Source: Pseudochelatococcus lubricantis
GTDB lineage: Bacteria > Pseudomonadota > Alphaproteobacteria > Rhizobiales > Beijerinckiaceae
Assembly: GCF_011762225.1 (NCBI RefSeq)
Contig: NZ_JAASQI010000010.1
Coordinates: 124,001 to 188,000 of the forward strand
Reading direction: 5' to 3'
DNA: 64,000 nt
The translations under genes were made by a program, and so were the position numbers. The notes under the pieces are model-generated. The model was not told the origin of the DNA. It made no database searches and was given only the letters and a program-made list of their open reading frames with translations. Positions 1 to 8,689 of this stretch are shown here, piece after piece (the first letter of the stretch is position 1; each line of letters begins with the position of its first letter).

Positions 1-989
1 CCGGCCACGAGGTGGACCTGCTGAAAGCGCTCAACGGCGAGGTGCCGGAGGAGGGGCCGACGAAGGGCCTTGCCAAGATCGATACCGACATCGACGCCTG
101 CGAGGTGGTGCTGATGCTGGCGCCCGAGACCAACGGCGAGGTGGCCGTTAAGGCGTGGCAGGCCCTCGGCAAGCTCACGGGGCGCGACCACACGCATCTC
201 GCGGAGCCGAAGGAGGACGAGAAGATCCGCTTTCGCGACATCGTCGCCCAACCGCGTAAAATCATCACCTCGCCGACGTGGTCGGGCATCGAGAGCGAGC
301 ACGTCTGCTACACGGCGGGCTACACCAACGTGCATGAACTGATCCCGTGGCGCACCATCAGCGGCCGCCAGCAGCTTTATCAGGATCATCCCTGGATGCG
401 CGCCTTCGGCGAGGCGCTCGTCGTCTACCGGCCGCCGGTCGACCTGAAGACGACGCACGTCAAGGGCCTGAAGCCCAACGGCGAGACGGAGATCGTACTC
501 AACTTCATCACGCCGCACCAGAAATGGGGCATCCACTCCACCTACACCGACAACCTCTTGATGCTCACCCTGAATCGCGGCGGGCCGGTGGTGTGGATTG
601 CGGAGACCGACGCCGGCAAGGCAGGCATCCGCGACAACGACTGGGTGGAGGTATTCAACGCCAACGGCGCGATCACCGCGCGCGCGGTGGTGTCGCAGCG
701 CATCCGGGAGGGAACGATGTTCATGTACCACGCGCAGGAGAAGATCATCAACACGCCCGGCTCCGAGATCACCGGCCAGCGCGGCGGCATCCATAACTCC
801 GTCACCCGCACCATCCTGAAGCCGACACACATGATCGGCGGCTACGCCCAGCTCGCCTACGGCTTCAACTATTACGGCACCGTCGGCTCGAACCGCGACG
901 AATTCGTCGTCCTTCGCAAGATGAGAAAGGTGGACTGGCTGGAAGAGCCCCTCGCCGCATCTTCAAACACCGGGAAGGAGCTTGCCTGA
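1..989 (+). CDS. narG: Respiratory nitrate reductase alpha subunit, C-terminal part (5' truncated by window)
   Basis: This is the last ~328 codons of NarG, the Mo-bisMGD catalytic subunit of the membrane-bound cytoplasmic nitrate reductase; the reading frame is open to the window edge, so the start lies upstream. The visible part is the C-terminal molybdopterin-dinucleotide-binding domain, with the family-typical stretches KWGIHSTYTDN, GGPVVWI and YGFNYYGTVGSNRDE. Its stop codon overlaps the narH start (ATGA), as expected for a translationally coupled narGHJI operon. The assignment is secure from context; the Mo ligand Asp and the N-terminal FeS ligands lie outside the window and cannot be checked. 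Confidence 0.96.
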   Translation, partial: GHEVDLLKALNGEVPEEGPTKGLAKIDTDIDACEVVLMLAPETNGEVAVKAWQALGKLTGRDHTHLAEPKEDEKIRFRDIVAQPRKIITSPTWSGIESEHVCYTAGYTNVHELIPWRTISGRQQLYQDHPWMRAFGEALVVYRPPVDLKTTHVKGLKPNGETEIVLNFITPHQKWGIHSTYTDNLLMLTLNRGGPVVWIAETDAGKAGIRDNDWVEVFNANGAITARAVVSQRIREGTMFMYHAQEKIINTPGSEITGQRGGIHNSVTRTILKPTHMIGGYAQLAYGFNYYGTVGSNRDEFVVLRKMRKVDWLEEPLAASSNTGKELA

Positions 990-2524
990 TGAAAGTGCGC
1001 GCGCAAATTGCCATGGTCCTCAATCTGGACAAGTGCATCGGCTGTCACACCTGTTCCGTTACCTGCAAGAACGTGTGGACCAACCGCGACGGCGTCGAGT
1101 ACGCCTGGTTCAACAACGTAGAGACCAAGCCCGGTATCGGCTATCCCAAGGACTGGGAGAACCAGAAGCGCTGGAACGGCGGCTGGCGGCGGCGCAAGAA
1201 CGGCCGCATAGAGCCGCGCATGGGCGCGAAATGGCGGATTCTCTCCAAGATATTCGCCAACCCCGATCTGCCCGAGATCGACGACTATTACGAGCCGTTC
1301 GATTTCGACTACGCCCATCTGCAGACGGCGCCGGAACTGAAGGCGTTCCCCACCGCGCGCCCGCGCTCGAAGATCACCGGCGAGCGCATGGAAAAGATCG
1401 AGTGGGGGCCGAACTGGGAGGAAATCCTCGGCGGCGAGTTCGAGCACCGGGCGAAGGACTACAACTTCGAGGGCGTCGAAACCGAGATCTACGGCGCCTA
1501 TGAAAACACTTTCATGATGTACCTGCCGCGCCTGTGCGAGCACTGCCTCAACCCCGCCTGCGTCGCCGCCTGCCCGTCGGGCGCGATCTACAAGCGGGAG
1601 GAGGACGGTATCGTCCTCATCGATCAGGACAAATGCAGGGGCTGGCGCATGTGCGTTTCCGCCTGTCCCTACAAGAAGATCTACTACAACTGGGACTCCG
1701 GCAAATCGGAGAAGTGCGTCCTGTGCTATCCCCGCCTTGAGGTGGGCCAGCCCACCGTCTGTTCGGAAACCTGCGTCGGGCGCATCCGCTATCTCGGCGT
1801 GGTGCTCTACGATGCGGACCGCATCGAGGAAGCCGCCTCGACCGAGAACGAGCAGGATCTCTACGAGGCACAGCTCGGCATCTTCCTCGATCCCGCCGAT
1901 CCGGCGGTGATCGCGCAGGCGCGGGCGGACGGCGTGCCGGAGGCATGGCTGGAGGCCGCGCGCCACAGCCCCGTCTACAAGATGGCGATCGACTGGAAGA
2001 TCGCCTTCCCGCTGCATCCCGAGTACCGCACGCTGCCGATGGTGTGGTACGTGCCGCCGCTCTCGCCCATCCAGTCGGCGGCGGCCGCAGGCGTGCTGGA
2101 GATGGACGGCGACATGCCGGACGTGAAGAGCCTGCGCATTCCCCTGCGTTACCTCGCCAACATGCTGACCGCCGGCAAGGAGGCGCCCGTCGAACTCGCC
2201 CTGCGGCGCATGCTCGCCATGCGCGCCTTCATGCGCGCGAAGACCGTCGACGGCGTCATCGACCATCCGGCGGCGGAGCGGGTGGGCCTGACAGCGCCGC
2301 AGATCGAGGAAATGTACCGCTATCTCGCCATCGCCAACTATGAGGACCGCTTCGTCATCCCCACCGCGCATCGCGAAACCGGCGAGGATGCCTTCGACCT
2401 GCGCGGCGACTGCGGCTTCACCTTCGGCAATGGCTGCGGCGGCGGCAATTCCGACGTGGGGCTGTTCGGCAAGCCCAGACACACGCACGGGCATACGCCC
2501 GCCAACACGCCTGCGGAGGCCTGA
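989..2524 (+). CDS. narH: Respiratory nitrate reductase beta subunit
   Basis: NarH, 511 residues (E. coli NarH is about 512), carries the FeS clusters that pass electrons from NarI haems to NarG. Four Cys clusters are visible: CIGCHTCSVTC near residue 16, CEHCLNPACVAAC near 184, CRGWRMCVSAC near 217 and CVLCYP...CSETC near 245. In the third cluster Trp stands where a fourth Cys would be, which is the NarH signature for the [3Fe-4S] centre. The start ATG overlaps the narG stop. The C-terminal end is rich in His and Gly. No anomaly in the core. Confidence 0.98.
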   Translation: MKVRAQIAMVLNLDKCIGCHTCSVTCKNVWTNRDGVEYAWFNNVETKPGIGYPKDWENQKRWNGGWRRRKNGRIEPRMGAKWRILSKIFANPDLPEIDDYYEPFDFDYAHLQTAPELKAFPTARPRSKITGERMEKIEWGPNWEEILGGEFEHRAKDYNFEGVETEIYGAYENTFMMYLPRLCEHCLNPACVAACPSGAIYKREEDGIVLIDQDKCRGWRMCVSACPYKKIYYNWDSGKSEKCVLCYPRLEVGQPTVCSETCVGRIRYLGVVLYDADRIEEAASTENEQDLYEAQLGIFLDPADPAVIAQARADGVPEAWLEAARHSPVYKMAIDWKIAFPLHPEYRTLPMVWYVPPLSPIQSAAAAGVLEMDGDMPDVKSLRIPLRYLANMLTAGKEAPVELALRRMLAMRAFMRAKTVDGVIDHPAAERVGLTAPQIEEMYRYLAIANYEDRFVIPTAHRETGEDAFDLRGDCGFTFGNGCGGGNSDVGLFGKPRHTHGHTPANTPAEA

Positions 2525-2526
2525 AC

Positions 2527-3219
2527 ATGGCGAAGCCCCTGCCCTCTCCCGTCACCTACCGCGCGCTCGCCGCCTTCCTGTGCTATCCTGACGCGGACGT
2601 CCAGGCCGCAGCGCCGGCGGCGATGGCCGTCATCCGCGCGGAAAGCGGCCTGCCCGCGCATCTTGTCTCGGCGCTCGAAAAGCTTGCCGGCGAACTTGCC
2701 GGCGGCGATCTCCTCACCCTTCAGGAGCGCTACGTCAGGCTGTTCGACCGCACCCGCTCGCTGTCGCTGAACCTCTATGAGCACGTGCATGGCGAAAGCC
2801 GCGAGCGCGGGCAGGCGATGGCGGCGCTCCTCGCCCTCTACCGCTCGCGCGGGCTCGAACTCTCGTCGCGGGAGCTGCCGGACCACCTGCCGGTGTTCCT
2901 CGACTTTCTCGCCACCCAGCCCGCGAACGAGGCCGCCTCGCTGCTGGCCGAGGCCGCCCATGTGCTGGAAGCGCTGGCCGAGCGGCTGAAGAAGCGCGCG
3001 AGCAACTACCGCGCCGTGTTCGGCGCGCTCGTGCAGCTCGCCGGCGAGCGCGCCGACCGCGAGGCGCTGCGCGCGCTGCTCGCCGAGCCCGACGAGGACC
3101 CCGACGACCTCGAACGGATCGACAGGGCCTGGATGGACGAGCCGGTGAACTTCGGTCCCGGCGAGGCCGGCTGTCCCAAGGCCGAAAGCTTCATTCGCCA
3201 GATGAACAAGGGAGTGTGA
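2527..3219 (+). CDS. narJ: Nitrate reductase assembly chaperone (delta subunit)
   Basis: NarJ, 230 residues, is the TorD/NarJ-family cytoplasmic chaperone needed for Moco insertion into NarG and for docking of NarGH on NarI; it is not part of the final enzyme. The family motif is seen in the FDRTRSLSLNLYEHVHGESRERGQAM region (about residues 77-101) and in LPDHLPVFLDFL. It starts 2 bp after the narH stop with a GGAGG-like ribosome-binding site overlapping the end of narH. Length and position between narH and narI make the call firm. Confidence 0.96.
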   Translation: MAKPLPSPVTYRALAAFLCYPDADVQAAAPAAMAVIRAESGLPAHLVSALEKLAGELAGGDLLTLQERYVRLFDRTRSLSLNLYEHVHGESRERGQAMAALLALYRSRGLELSSRELPDHLPVFLDFLATQPANEAASLLAEAAHVLEALAERLKKRASNYRAVFGALVQLAGERADREALRALLAEPDEDPDDLERIDRAWMDEPVNFGPGEAGCPKAESFIRQMNKGV

Positions 3220-3223
3220 GACC

Positions 3224-3973
3224 ATGGCCACGGAACCCGTCACCGCCGGCGACATCGGCTGGATCACGCAAGCCGTGTTCGGCTACTATCCTTATGTCGC
3301 GCTGACGTCGCTCGCGCTCGGCTCGATCATCCGTTTCGACCGCGAGCAGTACACCTGGCGCTCCGGCTCGTCCCAGCTCCTGCGACGCAAGCAGCTGTTC
3401 TGGGGATCGACGCTGTTTCATCTCGGCGTTCTCGTCATTTTCCTCGGCCATTTCGTCGGCCTGCTGACACCCATCGCGGTGTTCGACTTCATCGGCATCA
3501 CCCATGGCCAGAAGCAGGTGCTGGCCATCGTCGCCGGCGGCGTCGCGGGCATTTTCTGCATGGCCGGCGCACTGATGCTGCTGCACCGGCGGCTCTACGA
3601 TCCGCGCATCCGCCAGACGTCGTCCTTCTCCGACATCGCCATCCTGATCATGCTGACCCTGCAATTGGCGCTGGGGCTGCTGACAATTCCCGTGTCGCTG
3701 CAGCATCTCGACGGCGGCGAGATGGTGAAGTTCATGCAATGGGCTCAGGGCATCTTCAGCTTCCGTCCGGGCGCCGCCGCCTACGTCGCCGATGCGCACT
3801 GGATCTTCAAGGCGCATCTCTTCCTCGGTCTCACGATTCTGCTGGTGTTCCCCTACACCCGCCTCGTGCACATGCTTTCCGCGCCCGTCTGGTATCTCAA
3901 CCGGCGCGGCTGGCAGCTCGTGCGCACCCGGCGGGATATCGGGGCGAAAAGACAGCCGGAGCCCGCGAAATGA
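3224..3973 (+). CDS. narI: Respiratory nitrate reductase gamma subunit (cytochrome b)
   Basis: NarI, 249 residues, is the membrane anchor that holds two b haems and oxidises quinol. Five hydrophobic segments are evident (about residues 20-36, 66-87, 101-123, 141-163 and 190-210). His residues in the second segment (FHLGVLVIFLGHFVGLL) and near the last one (AHLFLG and LVHMLS) are the probable haem ligands. It starts 4 bp after narJ. The stop codon overlaps the start of the parvulin gene (ATGA), so translation of the next gene is coupled. Confidence 0.96.
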   Translation: MATEPVTAGDIGWITQAVFGYYPYVALTSLALGSIIRFDREQYTWRSGSSQLLRRKQLFWGSTLFHLGVLVIFLGHFVGLLTPIAVFDFIGITHGQKQVLAIVAGGVAGIFCMAGALMLLHRRLYDPRIRQTSSFSDIAILIMLTLQLALGLLTIPVSLQHLDGGEMVKFMQWAQGIFSFRPGAAAYVADAHWIFKAHLFLGLTILLVFPYTRLVHMLSAPVWYLNRRGWQLVRTRRDIGAKRQPEPAK

Positions 3974-5094
3974 CCATGCCCGCCATCGTCGTGGACGGCG
4001 TCGAGATTCCCGAGGCGCTGATCGCCGAAGAAGCGCAGCACCATCCCGCGTCTTCCGCGAAGGCGGCGCGGGAGGCTGCCGGCAGGGCGCTCGCTGCCCG
4101 CGCCCTGCTGCTGGCGCGGGCGCGGGAACTCGCCCTCGTGCCGGCACCGGAACGGGATGACGCGGGCCGCGAGGAAACCGCGGAGGAAGCGCTCATCCGC
4201 GAGGTGCTCAGCCGCGAGGTGGAGGCGAAGCTCGCCGATCGCGACGCACGCCTGCGTTTCTACGAGGTCAACCAGGACCGCTTCCGCGCTCCGGATCTCT
4301 ACGACGCCGCGCACATCCTGTTCACGCCGGACAGGAACGCGGATGACGCCGGTGCCGCCCTGCACGAGGCCCACGTGCGCGCCGAGGAGGTGCTGCGCCG
4401 CCTCGCCGACGCGCCGCAGGCCTTCGCCGACATTGCCCGCGACGTTTCCGACTGCCCCAGCGGCAAGGCGGGCGGGCATCTGGGGCAAATGCAGACCGGC
4501 GACCTCGATCCTGCCGTGGAAGCGGCGCTCGCCGCGCTCGAACCGGGCGAAACGTCCCCGGCCCCGGTGCGCTCGCGCTACGGTTGGCATATCCTGCGGC
4601 TCGACCGGCGCATCGACGGCGCGGTGCTGCCCTTCGCCCATGTAGAGGAAGCGATCCGTCTGCATCTGGACAGCCGCGCGTGGGTGCAGGCCGCCGGCCG
4701 CTACGTGCGCAGCCTCGCGGACGATGCGCGCGGCAGCGGCGTCGTCGTGTCGCTCACCGCCGAGGGCACCGTCGGCAGGCCGACGCTCACGCTCGGGCAG
4801 GTGCTCGGCGCGGACGCCGCCACGCTGGCGGGGTTGGAGGTCTGGCTTGCCACCGCCGATCCCGATCTGCTCGCGCGCGTGCGTGCCGTGGCGGAAGCCG
4901 ATGGCGGCGATGTCGCCGGTTTCGTGCAGCGTGAGGCGCGCGCCTTCGTCACGGAGGCGGACGACGAGGCGTGGACGTCACTGATCTCCGCCGCGCAGAA
5001 CGGCCCGGACCCGGTGCTTGCCGCGCTACGCTTCATGCTGCGCAGCAAGCTGGTGCCGCCGAGACGCACCCGCACGCTGATCCGCACCGTATGA
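3970..5094 (+). CDS. Parvulin-type peptidyl-prolyl cis-trans isomerase (NifM/PpiC-like), nar-linked
   Basis: A 374-residue protein with a central parvulin (rotamase) domain at about residues 110-215: LYDAAHILF at the start, then SDCPSGKAGGHLG and RYGWHILRLDRR, the conserved PpiC core. N-terminal helices resemble NifM/SurA-type substrate-binding regions, and a ~150-residue C-terminal extension follows the domain. There is no clear signal peptide, so a cytoplasmic role in maturation of nitrate reductase is inferred. The frame is open upstream inside narI; the ATG at 3970 was chosen because it overlaps the narI stop as ATGA. Such PPIases are common at the end of alphaproteobacterial nar operons. 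Confidence 0.85.
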   Translation: MTMPAIVVDGVEIPEALIAEEAQHHPASSAKAAREAAGRALAARALLLARARELALVPAPERDDAGREETAEEALIREVLSREVEAKLADRDARLRFYEVNQDRFRAPDLYDAAHILFTPDRNADDAGAALHEAHVRAEEVLRRLADAPQAFADIARDVSDCPSGKAGGHLGQMQTGDLDPAVEAALAALEPGETSPAPVRSRYGWHILRLDRRIDGAVLPFAHVEEAIRLHLDSRAWVQAAGRYVRSLADDARGSGVVVSLTAEGTVGRPTLTLGQVLGADAATLAGLEVWLATADPDLLARVRAVAEADGGDVAGFVQREARAFVTEADDEAWTSLISAAQNGPDPVLAALRFMLRSKLVPPRRTRTLIRTV

Positions 5095-5834
5095 CCGGCA
5101 TGACCGGCGCCGCATCCGCACCGGCAGGCGGCCTGTGTGTCGTCGTCCTCGCCGGCGGCGAGGGGCGGCGCATCGGCGGCGGCAAGCCGCAGCGCCGGCT
5201 CGCCGGGCAGACGCTTCTCGCCCGCGCCCTCGCGCTCGCCGGGTCCTGGTCGGCTCATGTCGCGATCGCCGTCCGCCATCCCGGACAGGCACCAGAGCGC
5301 TTTCCGATCCAATGGCATCAGGTGAGCAATCAGAACTCGCCCGGCTGGAATAGTAGCAGCGCGTCTTCCGATCCTGCGAAATCGGAAGATGCCCGGGGCG
5401 CTGCAGAAGTCGTGATCGACGATCCGGCTATCGACGGCCCGCTGTCCGGCCTGCTCGCCAGCCTGCGCCACGGGCGGCGACTGGGTTGCAACGCGGTGTT
5501 GACGATCCCGTGCGACATGCCGTTCCTGCCGCCGGACCTCGCCGGGCGGCTATCCGCCGCGCTGGCCGGCACCGCCGGACCGGCGGTCGCCGTGGCATCG
5601 AGCGCCGGACGGCTCCATCCCGTCTGTGCCCTGTGGACGCCGGACGCGGAGGCTGTCCTGCTGCGGGAGGCGGACGCGGGCAGGCTGTCGCTGACCAACC
5701 TCACCGAAAGGCTCGACCGGCGGATCGTGGATTGGCCGGTGACGGCCATCGATCCGTTCTTCAACATCAACACACCGGAAGACCTCGATCTCGCCGCAGC
5801 CCTGCTCACAGAACCTGCACAGCGATCGACTTGA
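5091..5834 (+). CDS. mobA: Molybdenum cofactor guanylyltransferase, with an internal repeat-derived insertion
   Basis: MobA attaches GMP from GTP to molybdopterin to build MGD, the cofactor form used by NarG. The nucleotide-binding start VVLAGGEGRRIGGGKPQRRLAGQTLL (residues 18-43) and the metal-binding region TIPCDMPFLP (138-147) are clear, and NINTPEDL marks the C-terminus. The protein is 247 residues, longer than the usual 190-215. The surplus is a Ser/Asn-rich segment at about residues 68-105 encoded by DNA resembling a rhizobial intergenic palindrome (see repeat at 5292). The start overlaps the parvulin stop as ATGA. The 3' end overlaps modC by 29 bp, convergently. Confidence 0.92.
   Translation: MTGMTGAASAPAGGLCVVVLAGGEGRRIGGGKPQRRLAGQTLLARALALAGSWSAHVAIAVRHPGQAPERFPIQWHQVSNQNSPGWNSSSASSDPAKSEDARGAAEVVIDDPAIDGPLSGLLASLRHGRRLGCNAVLTIPCDMPFLPPDLAGRLSAALAGTAGPAVAVASSAGRLHPVCALWTPDAEAVLLREADAGRLSLTNLTERLDRRIVDWPVTAIDPFFNINTPEDLDLAAALLTEPAQRST
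5292..5402. repeat. Palindromic intergenic-type element inside mobA
   Basis: Within mobA, the DNA from about 5292 (AGAGCGCTTTCCGATCC) to 5402 has the look of the mobile palindromic elements seen elsewhere in this window between genes. It contains a perfect 9-bp inverted repeat, TCTTCCGAT at 5364-5372 and ATCGGAAGA at 5381-5389, with an 8-bp spacer, and it is bounded by GAGCGC-like and GGGCGC-like ends. It is read through in frame as a Ser/Asn-rich stretch. Boundaries are approximate. Confidence 0.6.
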
Positions 5835-6888
5835 ACAGCGCCAGTACCGGCTTTCCGGCCTCGATCTCCAGTTGAGCGACCGAGTCCGGCGTCAGTTGCG
5901 AGAGCAACAGGCTGTCGCCCACCGCGATCTCCACCAGCGCGAGCCTGCCGCCCGGCGCCTCGCGGACGGCGCGCACCGTGCCGGGAATGACGTTGTTGGC
6001 GCTGATGCGCGCAGGCCGCTCCAGCGCCAGCACCACGTCGCTCGCCGGAATCCGGATACGCAGCCTGCTGCCGGGAGGAAGCCCTATCCTCGGCACAAGG
6101 AAGCGCGCGCCTTCCGAAGATGCGCCCGCCGCGCCGCCGGTGGCCCGCAGGACAGTCAGCGCCCGCGCGTCGTCGTGGGCGGCGATCTCAGCCGGAATGA
6201 TGGCGCCGGCGTCGTTGCCGAGGGCCAGCGGCAGGTCGGCGCGCGCGGCGATCTCGCCCACCGGCCCGCAGCCGATCACCCGCCCCGCTTCCATCAACAC
6301 CAGCGTATCCGCGAGCCGCGCGACTTCTTCCATCGCATGGGAAACGTAGAGCACGGGCGTTCGCAGACTGTCGCGCAGGCGGGCGAGGTAGGGCAGGATT
6401 TCCGCCTTCCGCGCCGCGTCCAGCGCCGCCAGCGGCTCGTCCATGACGAGCAGGCGCGGCTGCGACAGCAAGGCGCGGCCGATCGCCACCCGCTGCCGCT
6501 CGCCGCCGGAGAGCGTCGCAGGGTAGCGTTTCAGCAGATGGCCGATGCCGAGCAGTTCCACGGTCTCGTCAGGATCGATCGGCCCGGGCGGCGCCCGCCG
6601 CAGACCGTAACGCAGGTTGTCCCGGACCGACAGGTGCGGGAACAGCCGCCCCTCCTGAAAGACGACGCCAATCCGCCGCCGTTCCGGCGGCAGGTCCGAC
6701 AGTACGATGCCGTCCAGCACGACCCGGACCTCGTCGGCCCGCAGCAGGCCGGAAACCGCCGACAGCACCGTCGACTTGCCGCAGCCCGACGGGCCGAACA
6801 GCGCCGTCACGCCGGGAGCGGGCGCGGAAAAGGAGACATCGGCGGAAAAATCCGGAAAACGATGCCGGAGAAAGACGTCCAGACTCAT
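5806..6888 (-). CDS. modC: Molybdate ABC transporter ATP-binding protein
   Basis: ModC, 360 residues, drives molybdate import. Walker A is FGPSGCGKST (31-40), the signature is LSGGERQR, and Walker B is LLVMDEPL. The C-terminal ~90 residues form the Mop/TOBE-like molybdate-binding domain typical of ModC (from PRIGLPPGSRLRIRIPASDV on). The frame extends 12 codons upstream, but the ATG at 6888 overlaps the modB stop as ATGA and starts the normal N-terminus (MSLDVFLRHRFP). Last gene of modABC; converges on mobA. Confidence 0.97.
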   Translation of the reverse strand: MSLDVFLRHRFPDFSADVSFSAPAPGVTALFGPSGCGKSTVLSAVSGLLRADEVRVVLDGIVLSDLPPERRRIGVVFQEGRLFPHLSVRDNLRYGLRRAPPGPIDPDETVELLGIGHLLKRYPATLSGGERQRVAIGRALLSQPRLLVMDEPLAALDAARKAEILPYLARLRDSLRTPVLYVSHAMEEVARLADTLVLMEAGRVIGCGPVGEIAARADLPLALGNDAGAIIPAEIAAHDDARALTVLRATGGAAGASSEGARFLVPRIGLPPGSRLRIRIPASDVVLALERPARISANNVIPGTVRAVREAPGGRLALVEIAVGDSLLLSQLTPDSVAQLEIEAGKPVLALFKSIAVQVL

Positions 6889-7577
6889 GATTTCAGGCGC
6901 TTCCCGGACCACCGGCTGAACCACTCGCCGGCAAGCAGCCCAGCAACCGCGAGCACAATCGAGATCAGCGCGAGCCGCGCCGCGGCCGCTTCGCCACCCG
7001 GTGTCTGCAAGGCCGCGAAGATGGCGAGCGGCAGGGTCTGCGTCTGCCCCGGCACGTTGGAGGCGAAGGTGATGACCGCGCCGAACTCGCCGAGGCTCGC
7101 CGCATAGCCCATGATCGCCCCGCTGATCACGCCGGGCGTCATCAGCGGCAGCGTCACCGTGAAAAAGCGGTCGACGGCGCCCGCGCCCAACGTGCCCGCG
7201 GCCTCCTCAAGACCGGCATCCACCGCTTCGAGCGAGAGGCGGATGGCGCGCACCATCAGCGGAAAGGTCATCACCGCGCAGGCCAGCGCCGCGCCCGCCG
7301 CGGTGAAGACGAGGCGGATACCGAACCATTCATGCAGGAACTGCCCGACGTGGCCGCGAATGCCGAACACGACGAGCAGCATCCAACCCACCACCACGGG
7401 CGGCAATACCAGCGGCAAGTGCACGATGATGTTGAGGATCGTGCGTCCCGGCATGCTCCGCCAGCGCAGCAGCAGCGATGTGACGATCGCGGCGGGCAGG
7501 CCTATGGCGACGGCATTCGCCGCCACGGCAAGGCTCAGCCGCACCGCCTGCCACTCCTCATGGGTGAGTGCGAACAT
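6885..7577 (-). CDS. modB: Molybdate ABC transporter permease
   Basis: ModB, 230 residues, is the inner-membrane channel subunit. About five to six hydrophobic segments are visible. The EAA loop that contacts ModC is present as EEAAGTLGAGAVDRFFTVTLPLMTPGVISG (about residues 142-171). The open frame continues upstream, but MFALTHEEWQAVRLSL at 7577 matches the ModB N-terminus. It lies 16 bp downstream of modA and overlaps modC. Confidence 0.96.
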   Translation of the reverse strand: MFALTHEEWQAVRLSLAVAANAVAIGLPAAIVTSLLLRWRSMPGRTILNIIVHLPLVLPPVVVGWMLLVVFGIRGHVGQFLHEWFGIRLVFTAAGAALACAVMTFPLMVRAIRLSLEAVDAGLEEAAGTLGAGAVDRFFTVTLPLMTPGVISGAIMGYAASLGEFGAVITFASNVPGQTQTLPLAIFAALQTPGGEAAAARLALISIVLAVAGLLAGEWFSRWSGKRLKS

Positions 7578-7593
7578 ATCGTCCGGACCGTCC

Positions 7594-8361
7594 TCAGGGC
7601 TTCGTGAAGCCGAGGCGGCCGTAGACTTCCTGCGCCTCCGGCCCGGTGAGGAAGCCGAGCAGCCTGCGCGCTTCCGGGCCATCCGCCTTCGTGACGACGG
7701 CGAAGGGATAGGTCACCGGCTCATGCGATTCCTTCGGGAAAACGCCGACGATGCGCACGCCCTTCGAAACGGCGGCGTCCGTCTCATAGACGATGCCGAG
7801 CGGCGCCTCGCCGCGCTCCACCAGCAGCAGCGCGGAGCGTACGTTGTCCGCCCGCGCCAGACGCGGCGAGATCGCCTCCCACTGGCCGAGCCAGGTGAGC
7901 GCCAGCTGCGCGTATCGCCCCACCGGCACGTGTTGCGGATCGCCCGTCGCCAGACGGTTGCCCTCGCCCAGCAGCGCGGCGAGATCGGTGGTCTTCGTCA
8001 GCTCGACGTTGAGCGTGCTGTCTTTCGGCGCGACCAGCACCAGCCGGTTGCCGATGGGCGACACGCGCGTTTCCGCCACGATCAGGTTGCGCTCCTGCGC
8101 CCAGTCCATCCACCGCTCATCCGCGGAAATGAAGATGCTCGCGTCGGCCCCCTGCTCGATCTGACGCACCAGCGTGGAGGACGCGGCGAAGCTGAACCCG
8201 AACGGCGCATTGCCCTTGCCGACCCACAGATCGTTCACCTGGCGGATAGCATCCGTCAGGCTCGCCGCCGCGAAAACGGTCTGCTGTGACTGGGCGAGCG
8301 CCAACCCCGGCAGCAGCGCCGACATGAGAAACAAGGCGACAGCAATAAACCGCGATACCAT
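7594..8361 (-). CDS. modA: Molybdate-binding periplasmic protein
   Basis: ModA, 255 residues with a signal peptide of about 25 residues (MVSRFIAVALFLMSALLPGLALAQ). The mature part begins TVFAAASLTDAIRQ, the classic ModA oxyanion-binding start, with SSTLVRQIEQGADASIFISADERWMD following. The ATG at 8361 was chosen over an upstream in-frame ATG at 8451 because it has a GGAG ribosome-binding site and starts directly at the signal peptide. It is transcribed away from mop across a shared 328-bp region that contains palindromes suitable for a molybdate-responsive regulator. Confidence 0.95.
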   Translation of the reverse strand: MVSRFIAVALFLMSALLPGLALAQSQQTVFAAASLTDAIRQVNDLWVGKGNAPFGFSFAASSTLVRQIEQGADASIFISADERWMDWAQERNLIVAETRVSPIGNRLVLVAPKDSTLNVELTKTTDLAALLGEGNRLATGDPQHVPVGRYAQLALTWLGQWEAISPRLARADNVRSALLLVERGEAPLGIVYETDAAVSKGVRIVGVFPKESHEPVTYPFAVVTKADGPEARRLLGFLTGPEAQEVYGRLGFTKP

Positions 8362-8400
8362 TTCATGCTTCTCCTTCAGAGAAAAACGTAAAATACGCTG

Positions 8401-8414
8401 CATATACGTATATG
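8401..8414. promoter_or_regulatory. Perfect 14-bp palindrome, candidate molybdate-regulator (ModE/MopA-type) site for modABC
   Basis: CATATACGTATATG is an uninterrupted palindrome about 40 bp upstream of the modA start and inside its likely promoter. ATAT-rich arms are typical of Mo-boxes bound by ModE-family proteins. No modE gene is visible in the window, so the regulator is inferred. Confidence 0.45.
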
Positions 8415-8463
8415 AACACGATAGCGAAATAATAATAACTAACTTACTCACCTCTGTTGAAAA

Positions 8464-8489
8464 AGATATATTACCTCAAGAATATATCT
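8464..8489. promoter_or_regulatory. 9-bp inverted repeat, second candidate Mo-box
   Basis: AGATATATT and AATATATCT are perfect inverted arms separated by 8 bp (ACCTCAAG), close to the spacing of ModE-type Mo-boxes. It lies between the modA promoter and mop, so it could serve either gene. Function is inferred. Confidence 0.45.
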
Positions 8490-8689
8490 CCAGAACTGAG
8501 ACATCGCTATGGATCAGAAGCATTTTACAGACAGGGCAAGGGCGCTATAAGCGGTTTCCGGTTACGCTTTACTTTTATCAAGCGGGTGAGCGAAGAATTC
8601 ATTATGGGGATCAGGGATCCGTCGCTGCCCGCGGATGCCGATGCATGTATGGTGACGCGAAGGCTGCGGCCGGATCAGGAGAGACAATC

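Larger units (their letters stand above)
8362..8689. other. Divergent modA / mop intergenic region
   Basis: This 328-bp non-coding gap holds the promoters of modABC (leftwards) and mop (rightwards). It is AT-rich over 8380-8520, unlike its surroundings, and contains two perfect inverted repeats annotated separately. No gene is seen in it. Confidence 0.7.

Noticed and set aside
872-2494. A 540-codon frame opposite narH.
   Set aside because: Antisense shadow of narH; all conserved NarH motifs are on the plus strand.
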